This document shows positions 21,838 through 32,441 of a stretch of 64,000 nt of DNA, piece after piece. Each line of letters starts with the position of its first letter. Position 1 is the stretch's first letter. This DNA comes from Psychrobacter sp. JCM 18903 (GTDB lineage Bacteria > Pseudomonadota > Gammaproteobacteria > Pseudomonadales > Moraxellaceae), in the NCBI RefSeq assembly GCF_000586475.1, contig NZ_BAWJ01000005.1, positions 1 through 64,000 of the forward strand, written 5' to 3'. The notes under the pieces were generated by a model, which had not been told where the DNA came from, did not search any database, and worked only from the letters and a program-made list of their open reading frames with translations. Made by a program: the position numbers and the translations under genes.

Positions 21838-23263
21838 TTAGAAACCTTTCCAATCATTCAGTACGATACCAAAACCAATAGAGGTATTTTCGTGATTATA
21901 ATCGATGATGGATTCGCCATAGCCTTGGAAAACCTGCACAAAGCCATTAACATTTTCTGATAATGGATAAATATAATCGACTTGCGCCGCCCCTTTATTG
22001 GTGCTTGGATTGTAGCGCAATGTACCGCTCAGGCTCTGTTGATCAGGCAAATCATATAAGAATTTGATATCACCGTAACCCATGTAGTCTTCGATATCTG
22101 GATTGTCTTCACTGCTGCTGCTTTCACTATTCACTCGAGCCCACAGGCGCGGTACGATTGATAGCTTACCCCACTCTGCCCCTGCCATGAGATAAGCACG
22201 GTTCCATGAGCGTGATAACGGATCGTCTTGTCCATTAGAATGATGAATGGCACCAGCACCAAGCATACGAAGACGACCACCAAAAGGTAAGTCTGCGGTC
22301 ACTGGCTGAGTCAAAAATATTTCAGGCTGATAGTCGGTGGCACGGAATGGTCGCGAGTTGTCTTCGTTATAAACTTGCCAATGTGACTCTTGGTATAACC
22401 AAACCACAAATCAGCACTGGTATCGAATAAGTCTTCGGCAACTTTGGTCTTCAAAGACAACTGAAATTTTAGTTCAGTATTGCGTATGTCATTAGAAGTA
22501 AAGGACTCTGCTTCCTGTGACGGCGTGCTTGGATCTAGATTAGGGTCAAAGGTATAAAATACTGGCAATACATAGGTCGGTCGGTATGGTCTGACAGTCC
22601 AAGTCCCACGCTCACTGTTTTTATCGAGATCATAGGATAAACTAAGCGGTGTATATTTTTCGATATCTTTTTGAGTGACCCCAACATTTTCTAAAACTTG
22701 TGCTTCTCTTTGCGTTAGCCCAACGGTGTCTAAACCTTCATTAGTAGCAGCGCGCGCGCCACTGAGTCAGTAGCGACATTATTAGCACCAGCAATGGTAG
22801 ATTTTTCTTCTACAAAGACAACTTGCGGATTACCTGAAAGCGTACTTTGAAAGGTTTTTGCCAAATCTACTGGCTGCTTAGTTGTGGTGTAGCTCGGTGT
22901 TTTACCTTCTTCGGCTACTTTGTCAAAGCAAGCCAAACGGGCGGCACTGGTCTGTACTTGAGTACATTCAAAAAACAATTTTGCTTGCTGAGCGATAAAT
23001 TCTTTACTGACTACTTGGCGATCTTGCGCAGCTGTATTGGCATCCTGTGACACCTGATAATCTTCAAACTCAAACGCTGCCTCCGGTACTGGTAACTCAT
23101 TATCGCTCTGAGTTTTATCGGCAGCTTGGACTTGCACGGTAAAGCAGGTTAGCGCTAGACCAACAGCAATATTCAAATAATGCTTTCTTGTCTGAAATAA
23201 AGTGTTTTTGCGTGCTGTAATAAGAGGCATAGAGCGGCGCTGTGCGGTGATATGGGAAAACAT
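21838..23263 (-). CDS. pldA: Outer membrane phospholipase A, two frame breaks
   Basis: A calcium-dependent outer membrane phospholipase (OMPLA), about 475 residues when joined. The first section has a signal peptide (ending VQAAD) and a long periplasmic-looking extension with two cysteines, absent from E. coli PldA. The barrel begins near YTPLSLSYDLDKNSERGTW. The catalytic block AIHHSNGQDDPLSRSWNR matches the His/Ser/Asn site. One base is missing in the GCGCGCGC stretch near 22755 and one C near 22392 (GYTQESHWQ when restored). Both barrel halves agree well with the family, so errors are more likely than decay. Confidence 0.88.
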
Positions 23264-23534
23264 AAGTGTCCTTTATCTAACTGACATTATCGCCAGCAGA
23301 GTATATAAGATAATGAGTATGACCATTAGCGTCATCGCTAAAATAAACCCAATGACATTCAGACATAGAGGTCAGCAATTACAACGAGTAATGCGCCTTC
23401 AGCATTGTTGCTTTATTGTAATGAAAATGTGTGTACTATACTAGCCTTATCGCTGCCCTATACCAATGTAAATATCAATAATCAACGCTAAACCAAATGC
23501 TTAGCGTCAGGATGACAGGTAACCATTGGCAAAA

Positions 23535-23580
23535 ACAAAAGAGCCAACGTACTGTATGAATAGTACATTGGCTCTTTTGT
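23535..23580 (-). terminator. Terminator of dsbD
   Basis: A long hairpin with arms ACAAAAGAGCCAA and TTGGCTCTTTTGT, plus inner GTACT/AGTAC pairing, just after the dsbD stop. Confidence 0.88.
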
Positions 23581-23622
23581 ATTGTTAAGCCTTTAGAAAA
23601 GACTTATTCGTTTTATTAAGCA

Positions 23623-25756
23623 TCAGTTATTAAGCATCGTCAACGTTTGTTCAAACTCTGGACGATCAATCTCACCTACTTGTTGATTGGTCAACTGACC
23701 GTCTTGATAATACAGCAATGCTGGCGGGCCAAACAATTTATAGCGCGCTAAGATTGCTTTAGAATCCTTCGTAGTTTCTGTTATATCCAGTCTCACCAAC
23801 TGCCAATCCTGCATCTGCGCTGGACGATTATGGAATAAGTTTTTATCCATAATACGGCACTCGATACACCATTCAGCAGTGACATCGACAAGCACTTTAG
23901 GTTGGCGGCGATAATGGCATCTAACTCAGTCAGCGTTGTGACGGTTTTATCTGTTGTATTACTCATGGCTGGCTGACCAGTCGTCTGCATCGTCGGAGCA
24001 GCACTTAAAGATGCCAGCGGATGCAAACTATCATCGTTACCCAACGCCGCGCCGATGACTAAACAAGTTGCCCAAATACCAGCGATTAACCCTAATGCTT
24101 GGGTCAGCATACGACCTTTACCCAACCAACTCCACGCCCACATCGCTACAACCATAAACCATAACGCCCATACCATTAGCATCACGGGTGAGATAAAGAC
24201 GCGCTCAATTAATAATAAAGCAACGGCAAAGAGCAATAAGGCAAAACCTTGCTTGACCCAGTTCATCCACGCGCCCGCCTTCGGCATAATTTTACCTTGG
24301 GTGGCACCAATTAAGATAAGCGGTGCGGATAAACCAAAACCCAGCATAAATAAAGCCGCAAAACCCAGTAGTGGACTACCAATCGTCGATACGGCAAGCA
24401 GTGCCCCAAACAATGGCGCAGAAACACAAGGCGATACTACGAGCGCAGATAAGAAACCCGCGATTAAACTACCGCCCGTACTACCCAGCTTGCTATCCCC
24501 TGCTTGACTCAAGCCTTGCATTTTACTACTAATAAATCTCGGTAAGCGGATACTAAACACACCCAGCATATATAGTGCAAGTAGGACAAAAACAATCGCA
24601 AAACCAATCAGGATAATAGGGTTCTGTAGCCAGCCGATAATGCCTAATGATTCACCAAACACGGCGATAACTGCGCCCAAAATACCATAAGCCGTTGCCA
24701 CGCCAATAGCGTAACTGGTGGTGAGAATAACACCGCGTTTCACCGTTGGGTTTTCCTCACGGGCAACGATATTGGCAACGATTGGCAACATTGGTAGTAC
24801 GCATGGTGTCAATGCCAAACCCAGCCCTGCTAAAAACAATAATACCAATGCCAACCAAGGATGAGAAGCCAGACCAAAAGGATCGCTATCAGTGGCATTA
24901 TTTCCAGCAACAGTATTGTTGGTTGTCGCAGAAACCTCATTTGTCGCAGTGCCATCGACGCCTTGTTCATCTGCGCCAGAAATCGTATTGGTGGCGCCAA
25001 GCTCTCCCTCTAAAGCCTCATCATCCAACAAGGCGTAATCAATCACCCCATCATCAGTCAGCGCTTGCTCTGCTGCAAGACTATCGGCAACCGTTGCACT
25101 TGACTCGGCGGTATTGTTATTACCTGTCAGACTGTTGTTGTTAGCAGCTTCTTGAGTAGAAGTACTGGCGCTATTTCCTGGAATTTGTGGCGTTGCAGCA
25201 GCGATATCAATTGTCGTTTTAATTTTTTCGGGTGGATAGCATAGTCCTGCTTTGGCACAACCTTGCCAGCCAATCACCACGGCGGCATCGTTGACGCTTT
25301 TACCATTACTACTGCTCAAGGTCGTCGTAGCCACCATATTCGCTTGGTCAAACACCAGTACTTTTCCGAATGTCGGATCATCGATTGAAACTGGCTTTTG
25401 ACTAAAGGTAAAAGGCGCAGCGGTCACGCCAGCTGGCAACGTCAGTTTGATTTGGTCTTTATAAACATAATGCTCAGGCGTAATGTCAAAATTAATGGCT
25501 AAGCGCGTGCATTATTGGTAGCTTTACTGCTATCGCTGACTTGGAAGGCTTTGTCGACTGGTAAAAACTTCGTCTGTGCCGCACTTTTATCACTGCTAAA
25601 TAAATCACCCAGCCCTGCCGCATGAGTCATCATGGGCATCGCAGCCAGTCCTGTAAACAACGAGCTACTAGAGACCGCAAATGCTAGTAGATAAGATTTT
25701 TTGGACGAGCGATGTACCGTTAGCGATGGTTTTTTTTCTATTGTCTTGATGGACAT
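23623..25756 (-). CDS. dsbD: Thiol:disulfide interchange protein DsbD, two frame breaks
   Basis: DsbD carries electrons from cytoplasmic thioredoxin to periplasmic thiol proteins; about 711 residues when joined. A signal peptide comes first. The periplasmic alpha domain has the redox pair CAKAGLC. A long low-complexity Asn/Thr/Ala linker leads to eight membrane helices with ALTPCVLPMLPI and SPCVSAPL. A thioredoxin-like gamma domain follows with EWCIEC. Frame breaks near 25497 (after NNARA) and 23900 (NPKVLVDVTAEW when one C is restored) each need one base. A smaller paralogue of the alpha domain lies directly upstream. Confidence 0.92.
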
Positions 25757-25823
25757 GAAGAGCTACCTATTTATTACCTAATATGCTATTTATTACCAAT
25801 ATTTGAGTCGATCGGCTTGTGGT

Positions 25824-26386
25824 CTATTTGCGTGTCACGGCGATATCAACCGTGGTTTTGATTTTCTCTGGCGGATAGCACAGCCCAGCTTTTGCACAGC
25901 CTTGCCAGCCAATGATAATCGGTGCATTTTTTGCGCCTTTACCATTGTTAGTAGTCAGAGTCGTGGTTGCTACCATATTTTTTTGGGTAAAAACGGGAAC
26001 CTTACCAAAGGTTGGGTCGTCAATGGAGACCGGCGACTGACTAAAAGTAAAGAGGGTTGCACTCACGCCCTTAGGAAAACTGAGAGTAAGCTGATCTTTA
26101 TAGACATAATGGCCTGGCGTAATATCAAAATTAATAGATAAGCGCGTGCCTTAGACGTAGCCTTAGAGCTGCTGATAACTTGAAACGCTTTATCGACAGG
26201 CAAAAACTTCGATTTTTCGGCACCATTATTAGCAAATAACTCGCCCAAACCTGCAGCTTGGGCGCTCATAGATGCCATTGACAACCCTATCATCAATGAA
26301 GTACTCATGATTGCAAGTGCGTGAGGCAACTTAGAGACTCGTTTATTTGTAATGACGGCTTGTGAATTGAGTTTGTTGGTAAACAT
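25824..26386 (-). CDS. Stand-alone DsbD N-terminal domain protein, frame broken
   Basis: A periplasmic protein of about 187 residues resembling only the alpha domain of DsbD: signal peptide (ending AQAAG), the KFLPVDKAFQV motif, FSQSPVSIDDPTFGKV and the redox pair CAKAGLCYPPEK. It ends right after this domain, with no membrane or thioredoxin part. It is strongly similar to the alpha domain of the adjacent dsbD, so it is a tandem partial duplication. The frame breaks near 26147, at the same aligned place (GCACGCGC before TTA) as the break in dsbD, which points to a context-dependent error. Start set at the ATG after GAGGTC. Confidence 0.8.
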
Positions 26387-26523
26387 GAGCAATGACCTCT
26401 ACTGGCTGATTTTAATAACAAATGAGCGGGGCGATATGACTGGTATCAAACGTATAGCTTGTTGGAAAAATGGATGGTTTGACACTACCTATGGAATGCC
26501 ACGCCATTTATTTACTGATATAA

Positions 26524-26559
26524 AAATATCAACCAATAAGGTCTTATTGGTTGATATTT
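26524..26559 (-). terminator. Terminator of gspG
   Basis: A perfect 17-bp stem (AAATATCAACCAATAAG and its complement) with a minimal loop. It is followed on the minus strand by a T run, about 90 bases after gspG. Confidence 0.8.
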
Positions 26560-26649
26560 AAGAGCATTAGAGCGGCCGTCACCAATAAACATACTATTGA
26601 GTAAGGGATCGTTAACTACCCATATTTTAATTGCTCATCAAGCTAATAC

Positions 26650-27069
26650 TTATAATTGGGCATAAAGATCAGCATCTTGACCTTCGCCGCCTTGCTGTCC
26701 ATCTGCACCCAGCGAGAATAAATCATAAGGACGACCTTCACTGCCTGGGGCGACATATTGCATCTCATTTTCCCAGCCATCTGTTGGATAGCCGCCTTTG
26801 ATATAACCACCATCTGGGTAGTTTTTGGCCTCTGCTGGCGGTGTGGTTAATGCTTCTAAACCTTGTGCGGTAGTCGGATAGCGCGAATTATCAACCTTAT
26901 ACATATCAAGGGCGTTGGATACTGTAGCAAGCGCTGTTTCAGTAGTCTTGACGCGAGCTTTATCACTTTGTCCCACCACTTTCGGGACAACTAAGCCTGC
27001 AAGAATTGCCAAGATTACAATCACGACCATGATCTCGATCAGAGTAAATCCAGACTGGTTATTACGCAT
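26650..27069 (-). CDS. gspG: Type II secretion major pseudopilin GspG
   Basis: The main subunit of the type II secretion pseudopilus. Prepilin site [20 protein letters not shown] with Glu5, then the GspG signature LVVPKVVGQSDKARVKTTE and the calcium-loop region near the end (YDLFSLGADGQQGGEGQDAD). The start at 27069 gives a normal 7-residue leader, MRNNQSG. Longer in-frame starts exist up to 27222 but would add an odd Met/Thr-rich tail and have no clear ribosome-binding site. gspF lies upstream, separated by a MITE. Confidence 0.92.
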   Translation of the reverse strand: MRNNQSGFTLIEIMVVIVILAILAGLVVPKVVGQSDKARVKTTETALATVSNALDMYKVDNSRYPTTAQGLEALTTPPAEAKNYPDGGYIKGGYPTDGWENEMQYVAPGSEGRPYDLFSLGADGQQGGEGQDADLYAQL

Positions 27070-27295
27070 AGGCAGTGGCTGACGGGCTCTTGTAGGAGCT
27101 GGCTTGTTGGCACTCATAGCACTTATTGGCATAGTAGTTACTTGAATTTTGTCAATTATAGTCATCGCTTTTGTCATCGCTTTTGGCATCAGGGTGATGT
27201 AAATAGGAAAAGTGGCGTTCAAGTAACATTAATGATCGGCGTATTAATGAGCACTGAAACGATTATCACTATAAACCATGATTTTATTTTTATCT

Positions 27296-27467
27296 AGGGC
27301 GTGTCCTCAATTCAATCGTTTACTTTCTAAATGGCCTAAAAATAGCTAAATTTTGCCAAACATCGTCAAATAGCTTGTTAATATCTCGATATTATTTGCG
27401 CTACTTTCCTTGTTTGACGGTAATTTATCTCATTTTTATCACCATTTTTAAAATAAGGAAACGCCCT
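27296..27467. mobile_element. MITE copy 1 (172 bp)
   Basis: A short non-coding element with ends AGGGCGTGTC and GGAAACGCCCT, flanked by CTAG-like bases on both sides. The interior matches the reverse complement of copy 2 at 58182 over nearly the whole length and, less closely, copy 3 at 62816. It lies between gspF and gspG and has no coding capacity. Confidence 0.85.
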
Positions 27468-27730
27468 AGCACCGCAAGTAGATTGTTATGAACCTTGACT
27501 TTTATAAGCATCAATATTGAAGCACAGCATGATGAGTTATATTTATAAGGATAACTTTTGACTGACGCTTACTATAGCTTGATGGCTGGCTTTACCCTAG
27601 TAAAAACCTGGCTCAGTCAACAATCTACAACAGTAAGCAAATCTTAAGAAAGCTAGCGTAATATTTAGTAAGATAGCTACAATAGAAATGTGAGCGGGAG
27701 GCACACAAGCTCAGAAGGCTTAAGTGCTCA

Positions 27731-28932
27731 TTATCCTGCCAGATCATTCATATTGACAATCGGCAGCATCACTGCCATTACGATAATCATCACTACCACG
27801 CCCATCAGCACAAGCATCAACGGCTCAAGTAGCGACAATAAGGTACTGATAAAGTTGGTGGCTTCTGCTTCCTGCATATTGGCGGCACGGCTGAGCATGT
27901 TTTCAAGCTCGCCTGAGTTTTCGCCACTTTTAATCATTTGCACCATCATCGGCGGAAAGTAACTGGATTTTTCTAATTGACTCGATAAACTTGAGCCTTC
28001 CGTCACCCTATCAGCCGCAGTGATGATGGTTTTTTGAATATGTAAATTGGTCGTCACCGCCGCACCAATATGCAGTGCCTCAATTAACGGCACCCCTGAG
28101 CGTACCAATATCGCCAATGTACTGGCAAAACGTGCTGCATTCAGCCTTTTGATAACCGCGCCAATATCGGTAATCTTAGCACGATGCTGTCTATCGCTAA
28201 CTTACCCGCTTGCGTCTGCGCGAAACGATAAAACAAAAACGCCGTTCCGGCCAATACTAGCAGCATCAGCCACCACCACTGCGTAATGAGGTTAGATAGG
28301 CTAAGAACAATTTGGGTAATCAGCGGCAATGCCTGTTCAGACTGCTCAAACACTTTGACAATTTTGGGCACCACAAAACTCATCAAGCCCATAATCACGC
28401 CGACTGCCATCACCATCAGCACAATCGGATAAACCATCGCGCCTTGGATTTTCTTTTGCAATGCAAAGCGGTTTTCGGTGTAATCTGCCAACTGGTTCAA
28501 GATTAAATCTAAGTGACCTGACTTTTCCCCTGCCGCAATGGTCGCGATATATAGTGGTGGAAAACTGGCGGCTTGCTGCAATGCTCGCGCCAAGCTCAAA
28601 CCTTCTAATACATGAGAGCGCACGGCAAGCATGAGAGATTTAATGTGATTTTTTGGTGATTGTTTGGCGACGGCGGCAAGCGTTTCCTCTAACGGAATAC
28701 CCGCTGCCAATAATACCGATAATTGACGGGTCAGCAATGCCAACTCGTAAGCAGACGGTTTTTTATAGCGGTTTTTATTCTGGTTTTGTCTATCATTGAC
28801 GGCACTGACTTCAACGGGCGTCCATTGTTTATCACGCAGCTGCTGGCGAACTTGTCGCGCAGAATCACCTTCGAGCAAGCCTTTTTGCACACTGCCATGG
28901 TCATCTAACGCTTTATAATGATAAGCGGGCAT
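27731..28932 (-). CDS. gspF: Type II secretion inner membrane protein GspF, frame broken
   Basis: The polytopic platform protein of the type II secretion system, about 400 residues when joined, normal for GspF. N-terminal half: YHYKALDDHGSVQKG, LTRQLSVLLAAGIPLEETL and the first membrane segment. C-terminal half: LAILVRSGVPLIEAL, the repeated GspF domain, and two further helices. One missing base near 28163 separates them; the restored junction reads GAVIKRLNAARFASTLA. It probably worked in one operon with gspG before the MITE inserted. Confidence 0.9.
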
Positions 28933-29013
28933 AGCAGCGAATATCCTAAAGTGGTCAATAATAAAAGGTAATAAACAAGGACTTATAAAGGAGTTCTATC
29001 GAGATTTAATGGC

Positions 29014-30066
29014 TTAAAAAAGCGGCGTGGAATCGCTACTGTCTGGCATCAAACCTTGCAATAACAAAACATCCAAGTGCTGCTGCTGCAGTTTTTTATC
29101 GAAGTCGTTGACCTCAGCAATGAGCATTCTCTCGATACGCTTGTCACTGGCAAAGACACTCAATCGTGCACAGATAACTGCCAATTGATAAATACGTTTT
29201 TTACAGTAGCCATCCAGCCCTTGTAGCAGTCTAACCATGTATGGCGTCTCAAGACTGGCGTAATCGTAATCAGCTATAACCTGCGAACCAAGTGCCGTAA
29301 CACCATAGCTAATAGATAGATGAGCACAAAAATAACAGCTGAATAAGTAGCCAACGACATGTCCAATATAATAGCCGCGGTCATAGGTAAAACTACTCAC
29401 GCCGAAGTGCCCAAGTACATAGCTATTTAGACTGCCTTGATCACGAATAGGCTTACTGTTCTTTAATTTGCCAACGGTGGCAAAGCATAGCGGATTTCGC
29501 CCATCTTGAGTAGTCAGTTGCCAACCTGCTGGCTGCTGAGCTGGCATATGACGGACAATATCAGCGATGATGTCATCGACCACATGCAGCTGCTGCCAAA
29601 GACGCTCTAATCCATCGGTATCCATCAAGCCGCGTTTATCAAGCTGCTGTGCCAGCAAGTATTGCTGATGTTCTGCGAATTGTGACTTTAGCGTTTGTAC
29701 CAAATAAGTAGGCCGCGTGGCAGCGGATGCCATATATAATAATCGCGTACGCTCATGCTGGGTACGATACAGTGCCACACGCTGCTCGGCAATATTCATC
29801 TCGCTAGCAGCAGGCTGCTGCACCCTGCTATGGGTATTAGACAACTCATCAGCTGCGCCTTTAACGACCTCTTTAACACCTACCTCTTCAATATCTGTCA
29901 GCGTAAACAGTGCCAATAACATCGTTTTGTCAGGTGTTGCACCCGCCTTGTCTTTTTGACCATGCTTGACGTTGCTTGGATTCATATTGCTTTGTTTTTT
30001 AGCGGACACAGCTGAGCCTTGTTGGCTATTGGCTCCTGCGCGTGGCTTTGCGGTCGGTTCAGTCAT
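29014..30066 (-). CDS. Conserved-looking protein of unknown function
   Basis: A 350-residue protein I do not recognise. The first ~85 residues are low-complexity, Lys/Ala/Ser/Gln-rich and probably disordered. The rest is helical with many Leu, Gln and Tyr. It includes a Tyr/Cys-rich stretch (YIGHVVGYLFSCYFCAHLSI, approx. 235-255) that may be a single membrane segment or a buried helix, and a C-terminal helical part. It sits upstream of gspF on the same strand (81-base gap), so it could be cotranscribed with it. No ribosome-binding site stands out. Confidence 0.6.
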   Translation of the reverse strand: MTEPTAKPRAGANSQQGSAVSAKKQSNMNPSNVKHGQKDKAGATPDKTMLLALFTLTDIEEVGVKEVVKGAADELSNTHSRVQQPAASEMNIAEQRVALYRTQHERTRLLYMASAATRPTYLVQTLKSQFAEHQQYLLAQQLDKRGLMDTDGLERLWQQLHVVDDIIADIVRHMPAQQPAGWQLTTQDGRNPLCFATVGKLKNSKPIRDQGSLNSYVLGHFGVSSFTYDRGYYIGHVVGYLFSCYFCAHLSISYGVTALGSQVIADYDYASLETPYMVRLLQGLDGYCKKRIYQLAVICARLSVFASDKRIERMLIAEVNDFDKKLQQQHLDVLLLQGLMPDSSDSTPLF

Positions 30067-30300
30067 AACATACCATCAGCAGCAAAAATAAATATCATTT
30101 AGAACAAACGATCTGACCACCATACAGTGACATATCTTACGCTAAAAACAAGCGTTTGCGCCTAAATGACTCATTATTCCATAGTACCTGAACACAAGCA
30201 CATTGTCAGCTGTCCATCGTCAAAATACTCTCTATCAACACCTGTCAACCATAGACGAAATATATTCATAAAAGTCTCATATTTCACTATGAGAAAACAA

Positions 30301-30338
30301 AAAAGCGTTAAGGGCCTAATGGCAACCTTAACGCTTTT
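30301..30338 (-). terminator. Terminator of the AraC-family gene
   Basis: A 13-bp stem AAAAGCGTTAAGG/CCTTAACGCTTTT with a 12-base loop, about 20 bases after the stop. Confidence 0.9.
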
Positions 30339-30357
30339 ATGGTGTATTAACGATACG

Positions 30358-31293
30358 TTATGCGATGTTTTCTTGTTGATATTGTTGCCGATAGGCTTTT
30401 GGTGATACCCCATAAACGCGCTTGAATGCTTGACTAAAGGTCGAGTCTGACGCATAGCCAACCAACTCACTGATACGGCCAATACTGTTTTGCTGCAAGC
30501 GTAGATAACGGGCCGCCAAGCGCAACCGATAATCAATTAGATAAGTCAGCGGCGGCATACCAACTGTATCTTTAAAGCGCTGCGCAAAGCTCGAGCGTGA
30601 CATTCCTGCGACTTCAGCCAGCTTATGAATGGTCCAGTTTTGATTGGGCGCTTGATGCATCGCTGCTAACGCCTTGGTCAAAAACGGGTCTTTCATGGCT
30701 TTTAGCCAGTTTTCTGTGGCCTCAGGCAAACTTTCAATATAAACCCGCAAACATTCAATCATCATAATACTTGCCCAATGATTGATGATCGCGGTCTTGC
30801 CCATGCGCTCACGCTCGGCTTCTAAGGTCAGTAGCTTAATCTCGACATCAATGACCTCAAACCTACCGTCAGACTCATCATTGATTTCAGGCAAAATCGC
30901 AGGCAGCACAGACAACAAAGGACGTATCATTTCTTTGTCATACTTGCATTCAATCAATATCAAAGACGAGTTAGGATCACCATTACCATCGATATCAAGG
31001 GTGTTTTCCTTACAATGAGTCAGCAACTCATCCAGCGGTAGCGCATCGTCACCATTATGATCTAAGGCATAGCTCACATGCTTATGAGCACTGGGAATCA
31101 TAATCATATCGCCTGCGTGCGCCTGTCGCAAACCATTACCGACGTCGATACAAAAGCTTCCAGACATCACTAAATAAAACAAAATTGTATCTTGTCTAGT
31201 GATGGAATAAGACCAATTACCAGTCCCATTCAAACGATAATACTTGGTTTCAAACAAATGCACGTTTTGTAGCAATACGCTCAATGCGTCCAT
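30358..31293 (-). CDS. AraC family transcriptional regulator
   Basis: A 311-residue regulator. The N-terminal cupin-type sensing domain (DTILFYLVMSGSFCIDVGNG, then AGDMIMIPSAHKH) is followed by two helix-turn-helix units at the C-terminus (WTIHKLAEVAGMSRSSFAQR and ISELVGYASDSTFSQAFKRV), ending in the family motif GVSPKAYRQQY. The ATG at 31293 lies 9 bases after GAGG. The ligand and target are unknown. No metabolic operon is adjacent, so it may act on a distant gene. Confidence 0.9.
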   Translation of the reverse strand: MDALSVLLQNVHLFETKYYRLNGTGNWSYSITRQDTILFYLVMSGSFCIDVGNGLRQAHAGDMIMIPSAHKHVSYALDHNGDDALPLDELLTHCKENTLDIDGNGDPNSSLILIECKYDKEMIRPLLSVLPAILPEINDESDGRFEVIDVEIKLLTLEAERERMGKTAIINHWASIMMIECLRVYIESLPEATENWLKAMKDPFLTKALAAMHQAPNQNWTIHKLAEVAGMSRSSFAQRFKDTVGMPPLTYLIDYRLRLAARYLRLQQNSIGRISELVGYASDSTFSQAFKRVYGVSPKAYRQQYQQENIA

Positions 31294-31296
31294 CAA

Positions 31297-31683
31297 TCAC
31301 TTCCTCAATAATATAAGATCCATAGCAGCGCATCTCAGACAAGCACTCACATCCCTACTACGGTCTTAGGCTTACTTACTTACTTAATCTATTCAATATA
31401 TTTTTTAACTGACCTTTGGTTTTCTTAACACTCGTATCATCTTCAATGAATCACTTCTTAATGGATGACCTAATATATCAACGGGCTTTAAGACCTTATC
31501 ATGATGCATCACTAAAAGCGTTGCCTTTGTTATTCTATATTTTGCTATTCTAGATAAAGGCGGTTAAAGAATAACAAAGCTGGTTTAAGGCACGTACAGA
31601 GATAGCGAGCGTCTCAAAAGAGAACCCATAATAAAAATAAATGAGACAAAAGGCCAGTAAATCAATAGACAATCAAAGGGTTG
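31297..31683. other. Intergenic, AT-rich, no gene seen
   Basis: 387 bases upstream of the AraC gene and beside the tRNA cluster. No coding region is seen. Near 31541-31587 an inverted repeat (TTCTATATTTTGC / GGCGGTTAAAGAATAA-type) is imperfect and not assigned. Confidence 0.3.
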
Positions 31684-31829
31684 ATGAGTCTACAAATTTT
31701 AATCGCAGGGGGTAAGATAGGTTAAAACCAATCATACAGGCACAAAAAAAAGCCAAAAATGGCAAGTATTATTATTTAGAACAAGGTTTTTATAATGAGA
31801 TAGAACAAGAAGAGGATAATGCAGAATAA
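31684..31829 (+). pseudogene. Possible small gene or gene remnant beside tRNA-His
   Basis: Two short frames look like one protein tail. ATG at 31684 gives MSLQILIAGGKIG. One base later in phase, LKPIIQAQKKAKNGKYYYLE followed by QGFYNEIEQEEDNAE runs to TAA at 31829. Together they make about 48 residues with one missing base near 31720. The charged composition looks coding. It ends 4 bases from the tRNA-His 3' end. It could be a small protein or the remnant of an integrated element; no family was recognised. Confidence 0.25.
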
Positions 31830-31833
31830 AATA

Positions 31834-31910
31834 TGGGGCGACTGATGGGACTCGAACCCACGACAACCGAGATCACAACCCGGGGCTCTACCAACTGAGC
31901 TACAACCGCC
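31834..31910 (-). tRNA. tRNA-His (GTG)
   Basis: A full cloverleaf on the minus strand with anticodon loop TTGTGAT, the extra 5' G (-1) facing C73 typical of tRNA-His, a TTCGAGT T-loop and an encoded CCA end. Confidence 0.97.
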
Positions 31911-31948
31911 ATAACTATTGCCTGATGAGGCAAGATTTGCAGGCTAAA

Positions 31949-32025
31949 TGGTGCGCCTGGCAGGATTCGAACCTGCGGCCACCTCCTTAGAAGGGAGATG
32001 CTCTATCCAGCTGAGCTACAGGCGC
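31949..32025 (-). tRNA. tRNA-Arg (TCT)
   Basis: 77 nt including CCA. Acceptor GCGCCTG pairs with CAGGCGC, anticodon loop CTTCTAA, T-loop TTCGAAT. Confidence 0.97.
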
Positions 32026-32090
32026 TCTTAGAGGACTTTTATATACTAAAGCAAGTTTTAAATATATCAAAAACTAAACCATTATACATA

Positions 32091-32110
32091 AAAAAAAGCC
32101 TGTAAGGCTC
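32091..32110 (-). terminator. Terminator after tRNA-Pro
   Basis: AGCCT-tac-AGGCT followed by a run of T on the minus strand, between tRNA-Pro and tRNA-Arg. The short stem makes it modest. Confidence 0.6.
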
Positions 32111-32121
32111 TTAAAAATAGA

Positions 32122-32198
<77 letters not shown>

Positions 32199-32441
32199 AA
32201 ATGTCTATTATCACGATAGTTTGTTGATTAACTCGTTGTTGGCAATGCCACTAACTTGTTAACGTTCCTTGCTATCGAGGTGCACATATTAAGGGGAAAA
32301 GCCGATGGTGTCAACACCTATTTTTAATTAATTTAAAAAAACTGCTAAATTACTTAAAAAACGCTCATTTATCATAAAAACCACTATGATAAATCCTTTT
32401 CTCCACGATGCTAAGTGCTACTTACTCATCGACAGCGCTCA

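Noticed and set aside
22740..22765. Dinucleotide (GC) run in pldA as a phase-variation switch
   Set aside because: The run is only about five units, and similar breaks at GCGC occur in dsbD and its paralogue, so a sequence-error context is more likely.
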